64,000 bases of DNA from Bacillus sp. HSf4 (GCF_029537375.1 NZ_CP120679.1:4073501-4137500); one strand, 5' to 3'; positions 16,351 through 26,740 are shown, counted from the stretch's first letter. Numbers and translations are program-made. Notes: generated by a model from the sequence alone, not told the origin.

Positions 16351-17859
16351 ATGAAACTGATAGAAACGATTCAAAAATACGCACAAACACAACCCGATAC
16401 ACTTGCTTTTGTGAATGAAGAGGAAAAGCTGACTTACGGAGAGCTGTGGTCGCAATCTGAGCGCCTTGCCCTTCAGCTGCAAAAAGAAGCGCTGACAGAT
16501 GCTTCTCCGATCATCGTTTACGGTCATATGAAGCCGATTATGGCGGTTTCCTTCCTCGCTTGTGTGAAAGCCGGACATCCGTATATCCCGGTTGATGTTT
16601 CCATTCCGAGAGAACGGATTTTGAAAATCATCAGCAGCTCAAAGGCCGAGCTTTTGCTCAACAACTCAGGCGCTGATGTCGATACAGGAGATGCTGCGAT
16701 CACTGTGATCGAACCGGGCGCTCTTGACCCGGGGGATGAATCTAAGACAAATTCCGCCGATTGGGTAAAGGACGGGGAGACCTTTTATATTATCTACACG
16801 TCCGGAAGTACGGGAAATCCAAAAGGCGTGCAAATTTCCGCCGATAATCTCCAGAGCTTTACAGACTGGATCACAAACGATTTTCCGGTTGAAAACGGTC
16901 AAGTGTTTTTAAATCAGGCGCCGTTCTCCTTTGACTTGTCGGTCATGGACCTTTATCCATGCCTGAAGACCGGAAGCACTCTTTGGACCGTCACGAAAGA
17001 TATGATTAACCGTCCGAAGCTTTTATTTGAAGCGCTGGAACAATCGAATGTCAATGTCTGGACTTCAACACCTTCGTTTGCCCAGATGTGTTTAATGGAT
17101 CCGTCGTTTTCAGAGGATCTGCTGCCGGGCCTCTCCGTGTTTATGTTTTGCGGAGAAACGCTTCCCGCTTCTGTGGCAAGGCAATTGAAAGAAAGATTTC
17201 CAAAAGCGCGCGTGTTCAACACATATGGTCCGACAGAGGCAACCGTCGCCGTGACCTCGATTGAAGTGACAGACGATGTGTTAGACCGGTATTCCTCCCT
17301 CCCCGTCGGTTCGGCAAAGCCGGACACTGAGATCGTCATCATCAATGAAGACGGAGAAGCCGTTCAAGACGGAGAAAAAGGAGAAATCATCATTACCGGG
17401 GCAAGCGTCAGCAAAGGCTATCTCGGCGAAAAGGCGCTGACGGAAAAAGTGTTTTTCTCCTACAACGGAACTCCGGCTTATCGCACAGGGGATGCGGGTT
17501 ACATCGAAAACGGCCAGCTGTTTTTCCTCGGAAGGCTTGATTTTCAAATCAAACTGCACGGCTATCGCATCGAGCTTGAGGAGATTGAATATCAAATCAA
17601 TCAGTCCCGTTATGTACAGTCGGCTGTTGTGATTCCATTCTACAGAGAAGAGAAAATCGAGTATCTGATCGCCATGATCGTGCCTAAAGAACACGATTTT
17701 GAAAAGGAATACCAGCTGACGAGCGCCATTAAGAAAGACCTTGGCAGCAAGCTGCCGGCCTATATGATTCCGAGAAAATTCATGTATCAAAATGAGATTC
17801 CGATGACAGCAAACGGTAAGATCGACCGAAAACGATTAAAAGAAGAGGTAACCGTATGA
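16351..17859 (+). CDS. dltA: D-alanine--[D-alanyl carrier protein] ligase DltA
   Basis: Cytoplasmic adenylation enzyme (502 residues) that activates D-alanine with ATP and loads it on the DltC phosphopantetheine arm. ANL-superfamily motifs are clear: [14 protein letters not shown] (about 147-160), [44 protein letters not shown] and the catalytic Lys in [11 protein letters not shown] near the C-terminus. The start at 16351 is set by GGAG 9 bases upstream and agrees with the B. subtilis N-terminus MKL; an ATG at 16336 that overlaps the dltX stop has no ribosome site. Confidence 0.95.
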   Translation: MKLIETIQKYAQTQPDTLAFVNEEEKLTYGELWSQSERLALQLQKEALTDASPIIVYGHMKPIMAVSFLACVKAGHPYIPVDVSIPRERILKIISSSKAELLLNNSGADVDTGDAAITVIEPGALDPGDESKTNSADWVKDGETFYIIYTSGSTGNPKGVQISADNLQSFTDWITNDFPVENGQVFLNQAPFSFDLSVMDLYPCLKTGSTLWTVTKDMINRPKLLFEALEQSNVNVWTSTPSFAQMCLMDPSFSEDLLPGLSVFMFCGETLPASVARQLKERFPKARVFNTYGPTEATVAVTSIEVTDDVLDRYSSLPVGSAKPDTEIVIINEDGEAVQDGEKGEIIITGASVSKGYLGEKALTEKVFFSYNGTPAYRTGDAGYIENGQLFFLGRLDFQIKLHGYRIELEEIEYQINQSRYVQSAVVIPFYREEKIEYLIAMIVPKEHDFEKEYQLTSAIKKDLGSKLPAYMIPRKFMYQNEIPMTANGKIDRKRLKEEVTV

Positions 17860-19013
17860 CGCCGTATGGTTCATTTCTCTTCTTCATCATATTAGGTATA
17901 CTGCTGGCACCAACGATCATCCTCGGCTTAAACGGAATAAGTTTCCGTTTTTACAATATGGCCGTTTCCGTTGTCGTGCTGGCGCTCATTTTTTCCAACA
18001 GCCTGCACGGGCTCATCACCCTGTGCCTGTTTACGCTTTGGCAGACGGTGCTGATCAAAGCCTATATTTTTTACCGTCAAAAAGCCAACAGCGGCGTCGT
18101 CTTTTGTTTGGCGGTGGCAGCGTCGATTCTGCCTTTGGCGCTGTCAAAGCTGCTGCCGTTCTTTGCCGTTGACAACTGGGCAAGCTTTCTTGGAATCTCA
18201 TATCTGACGTTTAAAGGGGTTCAGCTCATCATTGAAACCCGGGACGGCTTAATTAAAAAGCAGGTTCCCCTCGGCAGGCTGCTGTACTTTATTCTCTTTT
18301 TTCCGACCATTTCATCCGGTCCGATTGACAGGTACCGCCGTTTTGAAAAAGACGAGCAGACCGTCTGGACGAAAGAGCAATATGAAGAGCTGCTGTATAA
18401 GGGAATCAACAAAATTTTTCTCGGCTTTTTATACAAATTTATTATCGGCTATTGCATTAACACGTATATCATTTTAAAACTGCCGTTTATCACACACGGC
18501 AGCATTTCCCATGGGCTTGCATACATGTATGCCTACAGCCTGTACTTGTTCTTCGATTTCGCCGGCTACACGGCTTTTGCCGTCGGCGTCAGCTATATCA
18601 TGGGGATCAAGTCTCCGGAAAACTTTAATATGCCGTTTATCAGCCGCAATATTAAAGACTTCTGGAACCGCTGGCACATGTCGCTTTCATTTTGGTTCAG
18701 AGACTACGTGTTCATGCGCTTTGTCTTTTGGATGACAAAGAAGAAATGGATCAAAAACCGCATGGCGGTTTCAAATATCGGCTATGTGCTGCTGTTTCTT
18801 CTGATGGGTGTCTGGCACGGCCTCGCACCTCAGTACATTATATACGGAATCTATCACGCACTGCTCATGGTCGGCTTCAATTTCTTTGAGAAATGGAATA
18901 AGAAGCATAAATGGTGGCCGAACAATAAGTGGACGACAGCCGTCTCCATTGTGGTGACCTTCCACTTCGTCTGCTTTGGATTTTTGATTTTCTCAGGAAA
19001 ACTATTTCACTAA
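17856..19013 (+). CDS. dltB: DltB, MBOAT-family D-alanine acyltransferase
   Basis: Polytopic membrane O-acyltransferase (385 residues, about eleven hydrophobic segments) that passes D-alanine from DltC across the membrane to teichoic acid. MBOAT hallmarks are present: [21 protein letters not shown] and the catalytic His in [11 protein letters not shown]. The start overlaps dltA by 4 bases (ATGA), implying coupled translation. Length matches the family (about 395). Confidence 0.95.
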   Translation: MTPYGSFLFFIILGILLAPTIILGLNGISFRFYNMAVSVVVLALIFSNSLHGLITLCLFTLWQTVLIKAYIFYRQKANSGVVFCLAVAASILPLALSKLLPFFAVDNWASFLGISYLTFKGVQLIIETRDGLIKKQVPLGRLLYFILFFPTISSGPIDRYRRFEKDEQTVWTKEQYEELLYKGINKIFLGFLYKFIIGYCINTYIILKLPFITHGSISHGLAYMYAYSLYLFFDFAGYTAFAVGVSYIMGIKSPENFNMPFISRNIKDFWNRWHMSLSFWFRDYVFMRFVFWMTKKKWIKNRMAVSNIGYVLLFLLMGVWHGLAPQYIIYGIYHALLMVGFNFFEKWNKKHKWWPNNKWTTAVSIVVTFHFVCFGFLIFSGKLFH

Positions 19014-19028
19014 AAGGAGTTTTTAAAT

Positions 19029-19265
19029 ATGGATTTCAATCAGGAAGTACTTTCAGTTTTAGCAGAGGTATGTCAGGACGATATCGTCATGGAAAATCCG
19101 GATATCGATATTTTTGAAGAAGGAATCCTTGATTCGTTTGGTACTGTAGAACTGCTGTTGGCGTTCGAGAACCGCTTTAACATCACTGTTCCGATTACCG
19201 AGTTTGACCGCGACGCATGGAACACGCCAAATCAAATTATAAAGCAGCTGAATGAGTTGAGATAA
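19029..19265 (+). CDS. dltC: D-alanyl carrier protein DltC
   Basis: Acyl-carrier-type protein of 78 residues. The phosphopantetheine attachment Ser is in GILDSFGTVELLLAFE (Ser about 36). It receives D-alanine from DltA and docks on DltB. AAAAGGAG precedes the start; the TAA shares its last base with the dltD start codon. Confidence 0.95.
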   Translation: MDFNQEVLSVLAEVCQDDIVMENPDIDIFEEGILDSFGTVELLLAFENRFNITVPITEFDRDAWNTPNQIIKQLNELR

Positions 19266-20434
19266 TGAAAAAGCGTTTTTTATTCGGGCCAATCATTTTG
19301 GCATTTTTACTTTTTTTCACGATGATCATGGTTCCAGCTTCATGGCTGACTGCGTTCGTTCCTAAAGACCGGGTCGCAACTTCGGCCACGGAATTGAATC
19401 CGATGATGTTTCAGGGGACATATCTTCAGGATAAAATGCTTGAAGACCCGGAATACCTGCCGATCTACGGATCATCGGAGCTGTCCCGGCTGGATCCATT
19501 TCATCCGTCCAATTATTTCAAAGTGAACGACCAGGGGTTCACGCCTTATCTCGTCGGTAAAGGCGGATCTCAATCCCTGATTCACACCATCAATTTTGCG
19601 GCCCATGCGAAAAATCTTAAGGGAAAGAAATTGGTATTCATCATTTCCCCGCAATGGTTTCAGAAAAAAGGGTCTGATGAATCCCATTTTGCCCCGAACT
19701 TCTCGGCCTTGCAGGCATACGATCTCTATTTCAACCAAGACATCGACCAAGGGCTGAAAAAGAAAATCATGAAGCGGATGCTGAAATTTAATGCGGTCAA
19801 AAACGACGCCCTCCTTTCAGCTCTTTTCCGAGCTGAGCTCAATCAGGACAGCGGGACACTGGCTCTGCTTACACCGGCTGCAAAAGGCTACAAAAGCATT
19901 CTGGAAAAAAAGGATATCTATTATTCCATGGTTGAAGGAGAGGGACCAAAACGCACCATTTCAGAAAGCGTCAAAAACAAGTCATGGGATGAATTAATGC
20001 ATATGGCTGAAAAGCTTGGCAAAAAAGAATCCCGTAACAATAAGTTTAAGATTACAAATGGCGTCTATAAAAAAATGAAGCCGAAGCTGGCCAAGCTGAA
20101 AGGCCACAATAAAAAAATGAACTATGCAAAATCGGTGGAATTCGGCGATTTTCAAATGATGCTGGATGTCCTGAAGGAATCCGGCGCAGATCCTCTGTTC
20201 ATCTCCGTTCCGGTGCACGGCCAATTTTACGACTACACCGGATTTCCTAAAAAAGGACGGACGGACTATTATGCGAAAATCAAAAAACAAATCGAAGCAG
20301 AAGGCTTTCAAGTCGCTGATTTAACGAACCATGAATACGATCCTTATTTTCTGAAGGATACCCTTCACCTCGGCTGGAAAGGCTGGGTTTATGTAGATAA
20401 AGAAATCGAAGCGTTTTATCATAAGAAATCGTAA
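19265..20434 (+). CDS. dltD: DltD, teichoic acid D-alanylation protein
   Basis: Membrane-anchored extracellular SGNH-like protein (389 residues) needed for the final transfer of D-alanine to lipoteichoic acid. It has one N-terminal helix (about residues 6-26), the GSSELSRLDPFHPSNYF segment carrying the catalytic Ser and, near the C-terminus, DTLHLGWKGW with the matching His. It overlaps the dltC stop by one base. A terminator follows at once, so the operon is dltXABCD and the dltE oxidoreductase gene of B. subtilis is absent. Confidence 0.94.
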   Translation: MKKRFLFGPIILAFLLFFTMIMVPASWLTAFVPKDRVATSATELNPMMFQGTYLQDKMLEDPEYLPIYGSSELSRLDPFHPSNYFKVNDQGFTPYLVGKGGSQSLIHTINFAAHAKNLKGKKLVFIISPQWFQKKGSDESHFAPNFSALQAYDLYFNQDIDQGLKKKIMKRMLKFNAVKNDALLSALFRAELNQDSGTLALLTPAAKGYKSILEKKDIYYSMVEGEGPKRTISESVKNKSWDELMHMAEKLGKKESRNNKFKITNGVYKKMKPKLAKLKGHNKKMNYAKSVEFGDFQMMLDVLKESGADPLFISVPVHGQFYDYTGFPKKGRTDYYAKIKKQIEAEGFQVADLTNHEYDPYFLKDTLHLGWKGWVYVDKEIEAFYHKKS

Positions 20435-20435
20435 G

Positions 20436-20466
20436 AAGGATTCCCCCAAGCGGGAATCCTTTTTTG
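20436..20466 (+). terminator. Terminator of the dlt operon
   Basis: AAGGATTCCC (20436-20445) pairs with GGGAATCCTT (20452-20461), followed by TTTT. Confidence 0.92.
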
Positions 20467-20495
20467 TTTTGCAAACTGCGAAAAAATATTTTTTA

Positions 20496-20510
20496 AAGTT
20501 TCCAAAAATT
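20496..20510 (+). promoter_or_regulatory. Possible CodY box before ilvK
   Basis: AAGTTTCCAAAAATT matches the AATTTTCWGAAAATT CodY motif at 12 of 15 positions, about 110 bases before the ilvK start. Such partial matches occur by chance in AT-rich DNA, so this is only suggestive. Confidence 0.3.
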
Positions 20511-20616
20511 CTATTTTACAAATTTCTCTGAAATCTATTGCGATTATCAATAGAAGGTTTAAAATAGAAGATAAATATTTTTTGGAAAAAGACTAGAAAC
20601 GGCAGGGAGAATGAAT

Positions 20617-21708
20617 ATGACAAAACAAACGATCAGCGTACAGCTCAGCACAGCAAAGAAACAAAAGCCCGCAGACGATCAGCTCGAATTCGGCCGCAGT
20701 TTCACCGACCATATGTTTATCATGGATTATTCGGTTGAAAGCGGCTGGCATGATCCGAGAATCGTGCCTTACCAGCCGGTCGAAATGGATCCGGCCGCCA
20801 TGGTTTACCACTACGGCCAATCTGTTTTTGAGGGGTTAAAGGCTTATTTATCAAATGAAGGAAAAGTTCTTTTATTCAGGCCGGAGAAAAACGTTGAGCG
20901 TCTGAATCAATCGAACGACCGCCTTTGCATTCCGCGGGTCGATCCGGATACGGTACTCGAAGGGCTGAAAAAGCTGCTTCAGATTGATAAGGAATGGATT
21001 CCGAAAGCGGAGGGAACGTCCCTTTACATTCGTCCGTTCATCATTTCAACTGAGCCATACCTCGGGGTCGCCCCGTCCAAGACCTATAAGATGATGATCA
21101 TCTTATCGCCGGTCGGCTCTTATTATAAAGAAGGCATTCATCCCGTGAAAATCGCTGTCGAAAACGAATTTGTCCGGGCTGTTGCGGGCGGTACGGGAAA
21201 CGCCAAAACGGCAGGAAACTACGCCGCAAGCCTGAAGGCTCAGGAAGTCGCCGAAAGCAAAGGATTTTCACAAGTATTATGGCTTGACGGTGTCGAAAAG
21301 AAATACATTGAAGAAGTGGGAAGCATGAACATCTTTTTCAAAATCAACGGTGAAATCGTCACGCCTGCTCTAAACGGCAGCATCCTGGAAGGCATTACGA
21401 GAAATTCTGTGCTTCACCTTTTAAAAGAGTGGGGGCTTTCCGTGACTGAAAAGAGAATTTCGGTTGACGAACTGATCGAGGCCCACAAAGACGGTCTGCT
21501 TGAAGAAGCCTTCGGCACCGGAACGGCGGCTGTCATCTCCCCGGTCGGCGAGCTGATCTGGAAAGACGAAAGCCTTGTGATTAACAACGGCAAAACCGGA
21601 GAGATCGCCAAAAAGCTCTACGAGACGATCACAGGCATTCAAAAAGGCGCACTGCAAGACACGTTCGGCTGGACGGTTGAAGTCGATTCAGTCCATCAGT
21701 CCTGTTAA
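20617..21708 (+). CDS. ilvK: Branched-chain amino acid aminotransferase IlvK (YwaA)
   Basis: PLP enzyme (363 residues) interconverting leucine, isoleucine and valine with their 2-oxo acids. Landmarks: HYGQSVFEGLKAY, YIRPF, the PLP-Lys region GGTGNAKTAGNYAASLKAQ, VLWLDGVEKKYIEEVGSMN and GTGTAAVISPVGEL, all class IV BCAT features. It corresponds to B. subtilis YwaA, which also lies next to dlt. The ATG at 20617 has GGGAGA 6 bases upstream; ATG 20611 touches that site. A paralogue (YbgE type) may exist elsewhere in the genome. Confidence 0.93.
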   Translation: MTKQTISVQLSTAKKQKPADDQLEFGRSFTDHMFIMDYSVESGWHDPRIVPYQPVEMDPAAMVYHYGQSVFEGLKAYLSNEGKVLLFRPEKNVERLNQSNDRLCIPRVDPDTVLEGLKKLLQIDKEWIPKAEGTSLYIRPFIISTEPYLGVAPSKTYKMMIILSPVGSYYKEGIHPVKIAVENEFVRAVAGGTGNAKTAGNYAASLKAQEVAESKGFSQVLWLDGVEKKYIEEVGSMNIFFKINGEIVTPALNGSILEGITRNSVLHLLKEWGLSVTEKRISVDELIEAHKDGLLEEAFGTGTAAVISPVGELIWKDESLVINNGKTGEIAKKLYETITGIQKGALQDTFGWTVEVDSVHQSC

Positions 21709-21715
21709 AACGGTT

Positions 21716-21745
21716 TTTCAGCCCCTTTTAAAGAAGGGGCTGAAA
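21716..21745 (+). terminator. Hairpin after ilvK
   Basis: TTTCAGCCCCTT (21716-21727) and AAGGGGCTGAAA (21734-21745) form a perfect 12-bp stem with a 6-base loop. The following sequence is not T-rich, so it may act as an mRNA 3' stabiliser or a weak terminator. Confidence 0.65.
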
Positions 21746-21914
21746 TCCTTGCCTGATGATTTCCGCATATCCTCCAGTCCATCAATCCTCTTCTTCATCA
21801 CCCTTTCCTTCAGCCAACTAAATATATACCATTTTATTTCTTTTGTGCTAAAATTATCTATAAAAAAGATCTCATCCCCATGTTCAGCACGTAAATATAG
21901 AAAGGACTTGAATA

Positions 21915-23183
21915 ATGGAAAAGACCACTGAACCCGTGTCCGTCTGGAAAAAGAACTTTACATTCCTTTTCTTCTCCAGGCTGATCAAAATTTCGGGCGA
22001 CTGCTTCGCCTTCAATTCCATTTTATGGTTTTTGATTTTTGATGGAAAAGGGGCTATCGGCACCTCTCTGCTGATTGCCGTCACTTTTCTTCCCGAGGCC
22101 TTTTTAGCGCCGGTGACAGGACCTTTGGTGAAGAGAAGCGCTCTGAAATTCTGGATGTATTTCTCGGATTTGACGAGGGCTGCCGTCGTCGTGACTGTGC
22201 CTATATGTTACTTTAACGGTTTTTCACCGATGTGGTTTGTTTTAGGACTCATGATTATCCATTCAGCAACAGGCGCCACATACAATCCGGCTTCCATTAC
22301 GCTGATTCCGCAAATCGTAAACGAAAACCTGATTCAAAAAGCGAATGCGATCCTTCAATCCTCATCTGAAATCGTAAGGCTCGGCGCTGTGACGCTGTGC
22401 GGAGTGCTTCTGACATTTATCGGCCCCGCAACGACACTGTTCATGGCATTTGCCTTTTATATCATATCGGGCATCTTTGTTCTTTGCATTAAGTATAAAA
22501 TCGTACAGAAAGCATCGAATTCCGCGGATAGTGGTCAACGAGGTACATATGTTGCAAGATTAAAAAGAGGGTTCGTACTTGTGAGAAACCATAAAATTTT
22601 GTTTCCGCTGGCCATTTACTGCATATTCATGAACCTGGCCGCATCTCCATGGGAGGCGCTGTCGGCTGTCTATGTTGCCGAAGATTTAAACGGCACGCCG
22701 TTCATCCATTCTCTATTGAAGGCGACGACGGCCGGAGGGGCGTTTTTATTGGGCTTTATCCTCGCAAAAGTCAAAATCAACAAATATGGTCTGCTTTTTA
22801 TAGCGGCCGGCATTTTTGAAGGTGCAGCCTATTTGATGACGGGATTAAATACATTTTTGCCGCTCGTATTCCTCGCCGCTTTTGCATTTGGGGCAGCCAT
22901 CAGCTCGATCAATGTTCCGGAATTCACGATCATTCAAACATCTGTCGAAGGGGATGATCAACCGCAGGTGTTTGCCATTATACATACGATCACAAACCTT
23001 TCGCTCCCTTTGGGTGCAATCGCCTGCGGCTATGCCGCACACGCACTCAGCGCGGGACACGTTATTGCAATCGGCGGTTTTATAGAGGTCCTCGCCGGTA
23101 TCGGCATCCTGCTGTTTACCCAGCTTGGCAAAGCGCAGCGATCAGATCTGAAAAAAGAAAAAGAGGCGACCGCCAACATATAA
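21915..23183 (+). CDS. MFS transporter, probable exporter (DHA3-like)
   Basis: A 422-residue major facilitator with about twelve helices. The opening FTFLFFSRLIKISGDCFAFNSILWFLI and the segment HSATGATYNPASITLIPQIVNENLIQKANAILQSSSEI resemble the DHA3/macrolide-efflux-like group, whose members export drugs or siderophores. The substrate cannot be deduced from the neighbours. AAAGGACTTGAATA precedes the ATG at 21915; the gene stands alone, followed by a hairpin shared with the convergent lic operon. Confidence 0.75.
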   Translation: MEKTTEPVSVWKKNFTFLFFSRLIKISGDCFAFNSILWFLIFDGKGAIGTSLLIAVTFLPEAFLAPVTGPLVKRSALKFWMYFSDLTRAAVVVTVPICYFNGFSPMWFVLGLMIIHSATGATYNPASITLIPQIVNENLIQKANAILQSSSEIVRLGAVTLCGVLLTFIGPATTLFMAFAFYIISGIFVLCIKYKIVQKASNSADSGQRGTYVARLKRGFVLVRNHKILFPLAIYCIFMNLAASPWEALSAVYVAEDLNGTPFIHSLLKATTAGGAFLLGFILAKVKINKYGLLFIAAGIFEGAAYLMTGLNTFLPLVFLAAFAFGAAISSINVPEFTIIQTSVEGDDQPQVFAIIHTITNLSLPLGAIACGYAAHALSAGHVIAIGGFIEVLAGIGILLFTQLGKAQRSDLKKEKEATANI

Positions 23184-23295
23184 GACTCCAGTTCTGCACC
23201 GCTGTGCGCTGAAAGCCGGGCTCGTTCCGCGGAATGCCATGTTACCGAGGTCCGGCCTTCCTCCTCTAGACTTCGTTCTGGTATCTTCACGGCTG

Positions 23296-23324
23296 AAGGC
23301 TCCGGCGGGAATAGCCGGAGCCTT
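23296..23324. terminator. Hairpin between convergent MFS gene and licH
   Basis: AAGGCTCCGGC (23296-23306) and GCCGGAGCCTT (23314-23324) make a perfect 11-bp GC-rich stem. It lies 11 bases after the licH stop on the minus strand. No long T run on either side. Confidence 0.6.
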
Positions 23325-23334
23325 GATGATCGTT

Positions 23335-24663
23335 TTACGCTTCTACTGATCTAAAAAACTGTGGAAGATGAGCCCGGTGCGCTTCGAGCATTTCATCCAG
23401 GAGTTGTTTTGCGACTTTGTCAGATGGTACAAGCGGGTTGATCGTCATCGCCACCAGCGCCGTATTGTGGTCGCCTGTTACCGCCGCTTCGGCCGCGACA
23501 CGTTCAAATGATTTAATTTGCTGGACGAGGCCTCTGACGGTGACAGGCAAATCTCCAACCGCGATCGGTTTCGGCCCGTTTTTCGTTATGACACAGTTGA
23601 CTTCCACCGCGGAATCATCCGGAATGCTTGCAATCGCCCCATTGTTCATCGTATTGACCGGCTGGATATCATGCTTGTCATTGTGGATCGAACTGATCAG
23701 ATTGCAGGCCGCATCACTGTAGTATGCGCCTCCCCGTTTTTCAAGCTGCGGCGGCTTGATGGCCAAATCCGGATCTTTGTATAGTTCGAACAATTCTTTT
23801 TCGACTTGCTGCACGACTTCTGCACGGGTTCCTTCCGTTTGAGAAGCCTCAAGCTCGTGTTCAAGCATTTCTTTTGTTTTATAATAGTAGCGGTGGTATC
23901 CGCACGGAATCAGGCCGAGTCCGCGGATAAAGTCAGGCTCCCACGACTCTCCGGAAATGTTTTTCATGGTCATCGCATTTGCCGGATCAGCCATCGCTTC
24001 GATCACTTTGTCTTTGACACTGATCCCGTCAAGGAAGACATCAAGGCCAAACACCATATGATTCAAACCGGCAAATTGAATGTCGACGCGGCTTTCATCG
24101 ACCTCAAGCGCTTTGGCAACCCCCATTTTCATACCGATCGGCACATTGCAAAGGCCGACGACTTTTTTCAGATTTGAATAGCGGAGAAGCGCTTCCGTCA
24201 CCATGCCCGCCGGGTTGGTAAAATTGACAAGCCATGCATCAGGGCACAGTTCTTCTATATCCTTTGCGATTTCCAGTATGACCGGAATGGTGCGAAGTCC
24301 TTTAAAAAGACCGCCCGGACCATTTGTCTCCTGGCCGATGACACCGTACTTTAACGGAATTCTTTCATCTTTCGCCCTCGCTTCAAGCAAGCCGACGCGG
24401 AATTGAGTGGTGACGAAGTCAGCGTCTTTCAAGGCTGCCCTCCGGTCAAGCGTCAGATGGATCTCTATCGGAACACCGGCCTTTTCCACCATGCGCTTTG
24501 CCAGTGTGCCGACGATATTCAGCTTTTCTTGCCCTTCCGGTATGTCGACGAGCCACAGCTCGCTCACCGGCAGTTCAGCGTGTCTTTTGATCAGTCCTTC
24601 CACAAGCTCCGGTGTATAGCTTGATCCCCCGCCAATTGTTACGATTTTCAAGCCTTTCTTCAT
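23335..24663 (-). CDS. licH: 6-phospho-beta-glucosidase LicH (GH4)
   Basis: Cytoplasmic glycoside hydrolase family 4 enzyme (442 residues, same as B. subtilis LicH) that splits phosphorylated cellobiose/lichenan oligosaccharides by an NAD- and Mn-dependent redox mechanism. Seen: the Rossmann start KIVTIGGGSSYTPELVEGL, the metal-binding Cys in GLCNVPIG, the His in FAGLNHMVFG and Tyr in GGAYYSDAACN. ATG 24663 has GGAGG 9 bases upstream and overlaps the licA stop by one base (TGATG). Last gene of licBCAH. Confidence 0.93.
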   Translation of the reverse strand: MKKGLKIVTIGGGSSYTPELVEGLIKRHAELPVSELWLVDIPEGQEKLNIVGTLAKRMVEKAGVPIEIHLTLDRRAALKDADFVTTQFRVGLLEARAKDERIPLKYGVIGQETNGPGGLFKGLRTIPVILEIAKDIEELCPDAWLVNFTNPAGMVTEALLRYSNLKKVVGLCNVPIGMKMGVAKALEVDESRVDIQFAGLNHMVFGLDVFLDGISVKDKVIEAMADPANAMTMKNISGESWEPDFIRGLGLIPCGYHRYYYKTKEMLEHELEASQTEGTRAEVVQQVEKELFELYKDPDLAIKPPQLEKRGGAYYSDAACNLISSIHNDKHDIQPVNTMNNGAIASIPDDSAVEVNCVITKNGPKPIAVGDLPVTVRGLVQQIKSFERVAAEAAVTGDHNTALVAMTINPLVPSDKVAKQLLDEMLEAHRAHLPQFFRSVEA

Positions 24664-24992
24664 CAATTGACACCTCCGTGAAGATTGATTTTTTCATACA
24701 GCTCGACGATTTCCGATGCCAAATCTTTCATGGTCATCGCATTCATTAAATGATCTTGGGCATGAATCATTAATAATGACAGCTCTGTTTTTGTTCCCTT
24801 CGCTTCATTTTGAATCAGCGCAGTCTGAAAGTGATGTGCTTGAATCAATTCCTCGTCAGCTGCACGAATCTTTTCTTTCGCTTTCGAAAAATCGCCTTTC
24901 TTCGCCTCGGCAATGGCTTCCATAGAGCAGCTTCGGCCGTTTCCGCCATGAAGGATAATTTGAAAAATTGTTTGCTCCAATTCCGCGGACAT
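24663..24992 (-). CDS. licA: Lichenan-specific PTS EIIA component LicA
   Basis: Lactose/cellobiose-family EIIA (109 residues, all-helical) that takes phosphate from HPr-P and hands it to LicB. The phospho-acceptor His lies in [37 protein letters not shown] is the family N-terminal signature. AAGAGGTG precedes the start. It lies between licC and licH as in B. subtilis. Confidence 0.93.
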   Translation of the reverse strand: MSAELEQTIFQIILHGGNGRSCSMEAIAEAKKGDFSKAKEKIRAADEELIQAHHFQTALIQNEAKGTKTELSLLMIHAQDHLMNAMTMKDLASEIVELYEKINLHGGVN

Positions 24993-25008
24993 CTAAGTCA
25001 CCTCTTTT

Positions 25009-26361
25009 CTATACGCTGACCTGCTGGTTATCGTTTGCAGACGTCCCCTTATCCAGTTCGCTTTCCTCTTTGAATTTTTGTTTATCCCACATTCTAAAAA
25101 ACGGATAATATACGAGGAATGAGATGGTCAGGTTGATCAGCTGCATGACGGCCCCGGAAAACTTCCCGCCCGTCGCCAAATACCCCGAGAAGCCCGGCGG
25201 CATCGTCCACGGAACCGCGATGCCGGCCGGTTTTGCGACAAGACCGGTGCTCATTCCGATATAGGTTGCCGTAATCATTAAAAGCGGTGATATGATGAAT
25301 GGAACTAAAAGCATCGGGTTCATGACGATCGGCATTCCGAAAATAATCGGTTCATTGATGTTAAAAACAGCCGGCCCGATCGCCAGTTTCCCAAGCTGCT
25401 TCATTTGCTTGCTCCGCGCCCTGAGACACATCGTGATGACCAGCGCCAGGGTGGCACCGCTTCCGCCGATATTGATCCAAATTTCGAAAAACTGGGTTGT
25501 GAAAATGTGCGGCAGTGCTTCGCCAGCCTGGAAAGCAAGGCGGTTCTCATCCATTGCGCTGTACCAGATCGGGGACATAACCCCGCCGACAATATTTGCT
25601 CCGTGCAGTCCGCATGACCACAGCAGCATTTTGACGGTTTCCGCCACAAGGCTCCCGCCAAGGCTTCCCCCAAGAATGGAAAGCGGTGTGCCCAAAATGA
25701 CATTGACCACATTATGGAGGCTTTCAAACGGCGTCAATTCAATAATGAGGCGGGCAATCCAGATCAGGCCAATCACCGCGAATCCCGGAATCAGCGCGAT
25801 GAATGATTTGCTGACCGCCGGCGGCACACCGTCAGGCATTTTAACGACAATGTCTTTTTGCACAACCCAGCGGTAAATTTCCGTCGACAGCATGGCGATG
25901 AGCATGCCGATAAACAGGCCTTTGCTTCCCATCAGCGAAATCGGAATGCCGCCCGACACCAAAATCTCTTCAGTGGAACCTTCAGGTGTAAAAGGAATCT
26001 GATAAGGCGTAGCAAGCAGGAATGCAGCCACGGCTATCGCTCCTGATGACAAAGCGTCGATATCGTATTTTTCGGCAAGGCGGTATGCGATTCCAAATGT
26101 CGCGATAAGCGCCATAATATCAAAGCTGACGCCTACCGGATAGCTTAATTTCTCAGCCCATTTGTCTCCGAAGATTCCCGACATGAATTCCGGATATCCG
26201 GGGATTGGCAAGTTGGCTAAAATCAGAAACAGCGAGCCGATGATGATGAGCGGCATGGTGAGAATGATTCCGTCCCTGAGAGCCTGCAAGTGGCGCTGAG
26301 CGGCAATCCTGCCGGCAACCGGCATAACCTTCTCTTCTAAAAAGGCATTCATCTTATTCAC
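25009..26361 (-). CDS. licC: Lichenan-specific PTS EIIC permease LicC
   Basis: Membrane channel of the oligo-beta-glucoside PTS (450 residues, about ten helices) with MPVAGRIAAQRHLQALRDGIILTMPLIIIGS at the N-terminus, the typical start of cellobiose-type EIIC proteins, and NEPIIFGMPIVMNP, the substrate-site loop. GTG at 26361 is preferred because GGAGG lies 6 bases upstream; ATG 26352 is 15 bases from it. The substrate is phosphorylated on entry with LicB-P as donor. Confidence 0.9.
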   Translation of the reverse strand: MNKMNAFLEEKVMPVAGRIAAQRHLQALRDGIILTMPLIIIGSLFLILANLPIPGYPEFMSGIFGDKWAEKLSYPVGVSFDIMALIATFGIAYRLAEKYDIDALSSGAIAVAAFLLATPYQIPFTPEGSTEEILVSGGIPISLMGSKGLFIGMLIAMLSTEIYRWVVQKDIVVKMPDGVPPAVSKSFIALIPGFAVIGLIWIARLIIELTPFESLHNVVNVILGTPLSILGGSLGGSLVAETVKMLLWSCGLHGANIVGGVMSPIWYSAMDENRLAFQAGEALPHIFTTQFFEIWINIGGSGATLALVITMCLRARSKQMKQLGKLAIGPAVFNINEPIIFGMPIVMNPMLLVPFIISPLLMITATYIGMSTGLVAKPAGIAVPWTMPPGFSGYLATGGKFSGAVMQLINLTISFLVYYPFFRMWDKQKFKEESELDKGTSANDNQQVSV

Positions 26362-26374
26362 ACGCCCGCCTCCC

Positions 26375-26680
26375 TTAAGAACCGGCAAGCTGTTCTGCGG
26401 ATTTTAGGACTTCCGCTCCATTACAAGTTCCGTAATGGACCGTGTTGATGACATCGACAGGCACTCCTTTGGAATCTCCTAATTTTTTCAGCTGCGGAAG
26501 CATATAGCGGACCTGCGGGCCCAGCAGCAAAACATCCGCTTTATCAATATGATTTTGGACTTCCCCTCCGGAAACAGCCCAAATGGTATAATCTTTTCCT
26601 TGTTCCTCTGCGCTTTTTTCCATTTTTGTCACGAGCAGACTCGTTGACATCCCTGCAGCACACGCTAATAAGATATTCAT
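26375..26680 (-). CDS. licB: Lichenan-specific PTS EIIB component LicB
   Basis: A 101-residue cytoplasmic EIIB of the lactose/cellobiose family. The phosphocysteine is in [15 protein letters not shown] at the N-terminus. ATG 26680 follows AAAGGGGG by about 10 bases and gives the standard family start; an in-frame ATG 25 codons upstream (26755) would extend into the promoter and cre. First gene of licBCAH, downstream of licR. Confidence 0.92.
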   Translation of the reverse strand: MNILLACAAGMSTSLLVTKMEKSAEEQGKDYTIWAVSGGEVQNHIDKADVLLLGPQVRYMLPQLKKLGDSKGVPVDVINTVHYGTCNGAEVLKSAEQLAGS

Positions 26681-26740
26681 TTTGATATGGCCCCCTTTTA
26701 CATATAAGTTCTCGTTTTCTTGTACAGTTCCATCATAATA

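Noticed and set aside
20467..20616. T-box leader before ilvK
   Set aside because: No T-box sequence, specifier loop or antiterminator could be found in this short AT-rich gap.
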